Positions 6,720 to 8,104 of a stretch of DNA of 8,104 nt are shown one piece after another. The DNA lies in contig PAYV01000012.1 in the NCBI GenBank assembly GCA_002715305.1, positions 1 through 8,104 of the forward strand, given 5' to 3'. Each line of letters opens with the position of its first letter. The first letter of the stretch is position 1. The DNA is from Rickettsiales bacterium. GTDB lineage: Bacteria; Pseudomonadota; Alphaproteobacteria; Methylaequorales; Methylaequoraceae. Under the pieces are notes generated by a model that saw only the letters and a program-made list of their open reading frames with translations, made no database searches and was not told where the DNA came from. A program made the translations under genes and the position numbers.

Positions 6720-6733
6720 TTATGGGGAGACGT

Positions 6734-8089
6734 TTATTTTTTTGAAGAAGTGAAGTCAGGATATGATACAGCTCCTAGTTCACTAAAATCTAAACCATAT
6801 TCTTCATCATCTTTTGAGGCTCTTATACCTACTGTTGATTTGATAAGAGTCCAAACAATAAAACTCACTATCAATGAAAATAGACCATAAGAAACTACAC
6901 CCATGAGTTGAATGCTAAATGATGCGTCTGGATTAGTCCAAGCAACTATCAATGTTCCCCATATGCCTGCAAATAAGTGAGCTGGAATTGCCCCGACAAC
7001 ATCATCGATTTTTAAGGCATCAAGAAGTTTCATCCCATACATACAAATGACCCCACCTATTCCACCAATTATAATGGCTTGTCCCATTGAAGGGGTAAGA
7101 GGTTCAGCAGTGATTGCAACTAAACCTGCAATTGCACCATTTAACGTAGCAGCAATATTTGTATGACTATTAGTTAATTTACTTACTATCATACATGCAA
7201 CAACTACTCCAGCTGCCGCTAGTGAGGTATTTACAAAAATATCTGCTACAGCTGTTGCATCAGCACCTGATCCTAATGCCAATTGAGAACCACCATTAAA
7301 ACCGAACCAGCCTAACCATAGAATAAATACACCAAGTGTAGTCATAGGAAGAGAACAACCAGGAATTGTTTTTACAGAACCATCTGCACCATACTTGCCA
7401 TCTCTTGCTCCTAATAAAACGGCACCAGCAAGAGCTGCCCATCCACCTACTGAATGTACTAGAGTAGAACCTGCAAAATCAGAAAATCCTAATTCACTTA
7501 ACCAGCCCCCACCCCATTGCCAAGATCCTGCAATTGGATAAATAAATCCAGTTAAAATTGCTACGAATAGAAAAAACGGCCAAATCAAAATTCTCTCAGC
7601 TAATGCACCAGAAACAATAGATGCAGCTGTTGCAACGAAAACCATCTGAAAATACCAGTCAGATGCCGAAGCATACCCAGTATCTAAATCAACATCAGAA
7701 GATCTATCAAACAGAGAAAATGTACCAATGTATCCACCGTCTACACCATCGTACATCAGATTATATCCAACTAAAAAGTACATGATACCGGCAATAGAAA
7801 ATAACCCAATATTCTTTAAACATATAACTGCGGTATTTTTACTTCTTACCATTCCTGCTTCTAGCATGCAAAAACCAGCTGCCATAAACATTACTAAGAA
7901 ACCACATACTAAAAATAGAAAAGTATTTAGAATGTAGGCTACTTCTAAAGAAACTGCTGGAACTTCAACAGCTTCGCTACTACCTGCAAAAACATTGAAA
8001 GAAAAGAACAATATAAATGACAGGACAGTATAAATAGAAAATTTTACAATTCTAGAATTGAAAAAATCTACATTATTATTAAAATTCAT
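6734..8089 (-). CDS. amtB: ammonium transporter, Amt family
   Basis: An inner-membrane channel-type transporter for ammonium uptake, forming trimers in this family. At 451 aa it has a signal-like N-terminal helix (about 16-35, ending VFAG) followed by about eleven membrane helices. The conserved Amt features include MLEAGMVRSKN (75-85), the first pore histidine H212 in STLVHSVGGWAALAGA, WLGWFGFNGGS (258-268), LNGAIAGLVAITA (316-328) and the second pore histidine H371 in GAIPAHLFAGIWGT. The cytoplasmic tail GIRASKDDEEYGLDFSELGA (421-440) matches the segment bound by PII proteins (GlnK), so post-translational control by nitrogen status is likely. AAAGGGAG lies 6 nt before the ATG, the clearest ribosome site in the window. 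A glnK gene often lies upstream of amtB, but that would be beyond the right edge. Confidence 0.97.
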   Translation of the reverse strand: MNFNNNVDFFNSRIVKFSIYTVLSFILFFSFNVFAGSSEAVEVPAVSLEVAYILNTFLFLVCGFLVMFMAAGFCMLEAGMVRSKNTAVICLKNIGLFSIAGIMYFLVGYNLMYDGVDGGYIGTFSLFDRSSDVDLDTGYASASDWYFQMVFVATAASIVSGALAERILIWPFFLFVAILTGFIYPIAGSWQWGGGWLSELGFSDFAGSTLVHSVGGWAALAGAVLLGARDGKYGADGSVKTIPGCSLPMTTLGVFILWLGWFGFNGGSQLALGSGADATAVADIFVNTSLAAAGVVVACMIVSKLTNSHTNIAATLNGAIAGLVAITAEPLTPSMGQAIIIGGIGGVICMYGMKLLDALKIDDVVGAIPAHLFAGIWGTLIVAWTNPDASFSIQLMGVVSYGLFSLIVSFIVWTLIKSTVGIRASKDDEEYGLDFSELGAVSYPDFTSSKK

Positions 8090-8095
8090 AATTTA

Positions 8096-8103
8096 CTCCC
8101 TTT
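8096..8103 (-). promoter_or_regulatory. strong Shine-Dalgarno site of amtB
   Basis: On the minus strand this reads AAAGGGAG, with the GGGAG core 6 nt before the ATG at 8089. It fixes the start codon and stands out because hemF, eipB and the small membrane gene lack a clear site, suggesting amtB is built for high translation. Confidence 0.7.
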
Positions 8104-8104
8104 A

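Noticed and set aside
6678..6890. Plus-strand open frame of 70 codons after eipB
   Set aside because: It runs through the hairpin and then antisense to the amtB C-terminal coding region, with no ribosome site or recognisable motif.
1..8104. Novel defence, mobile or biosynthetic system
   Set aside because: Every stretch over 100 bases is covered by recognised housekeeping genes or a small membrane protein; no repeats, integrase, transposase or cluster genes are present.

Overview
The window looks like housekeeping sequence from an AT-rich, streamlined alphaproteobacterium, probably a free-living marine lineage of the SAR11/Pelagibacterales type or something similar. The placement is inferred from very short spacers, overlapping genes, A/T homopolymers, an alphaproteobacterial-style HemF, a separate three-gene cytochrome bc1 operon, and an EipB/DUF1849 envelope protein, a family known mainly from Alphaproteobacteria. 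I see no mobile element, CRISPR array, tRNA, rRNA, phage gene or defence locus.

Layout. The left part (positions 2-3455, minus strand) is one tight operon read right to left: Rieske protein (petA), cytochrome b (petB), cytochrome c1 (petC), then S-methyl-5'-thioadenosine phosphorylase (mtnP). The first three encode the whole catalytic core of the bc1 complex. Gaps are 5 nt (petA/petB), an 11-nt overlap (petB/petC) and 5 nt (petC/mtnP). mtnP is broken as written: a run of 11 A in the coding strand shifts the frame after about 23 codons, and one extra base would restore a full-length enzyme of about 283 residues.

A 48-bp spacer (3456-3503) carrying a palindromic TATTATAATA separates petA from the divergent hemF (plus strand, 3504-4361), the oxygen-dependent coproporphyrinogen III oxidase of haem synthesis. 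Haem supply and a haem-rich respiratory complex may therefore share a control region. hemF runs tail to tail into a CCA-adding-enzyme/poly(A)-polymerase family gene on the minus strand, and the two coding ends overlap by 24 nt. That gene starts with GTG inside the end of a small two-helix membrane protein (80 aa).

A 94-bp AT-rich divergent spacer (5794-5887) precedes eipB (DUF1849, plus strand). eipB converges on amtB (ammonium transporter, minus strand, 6734-8089). Between them lies a perfect 14-bp hairpin with a 4-nt loop, the likely shared transcript end. amtB carries a strong Shine-Dalgarno sequence at the right edge.

No new biological system is visible. The points most worth checking are the mtnP homopolymer frameshift, the altered DxD metal motif in the CCA-family enzyme, the Lys-Arg Tat motif of the Rieske protein, and the shared divergent promoter region.
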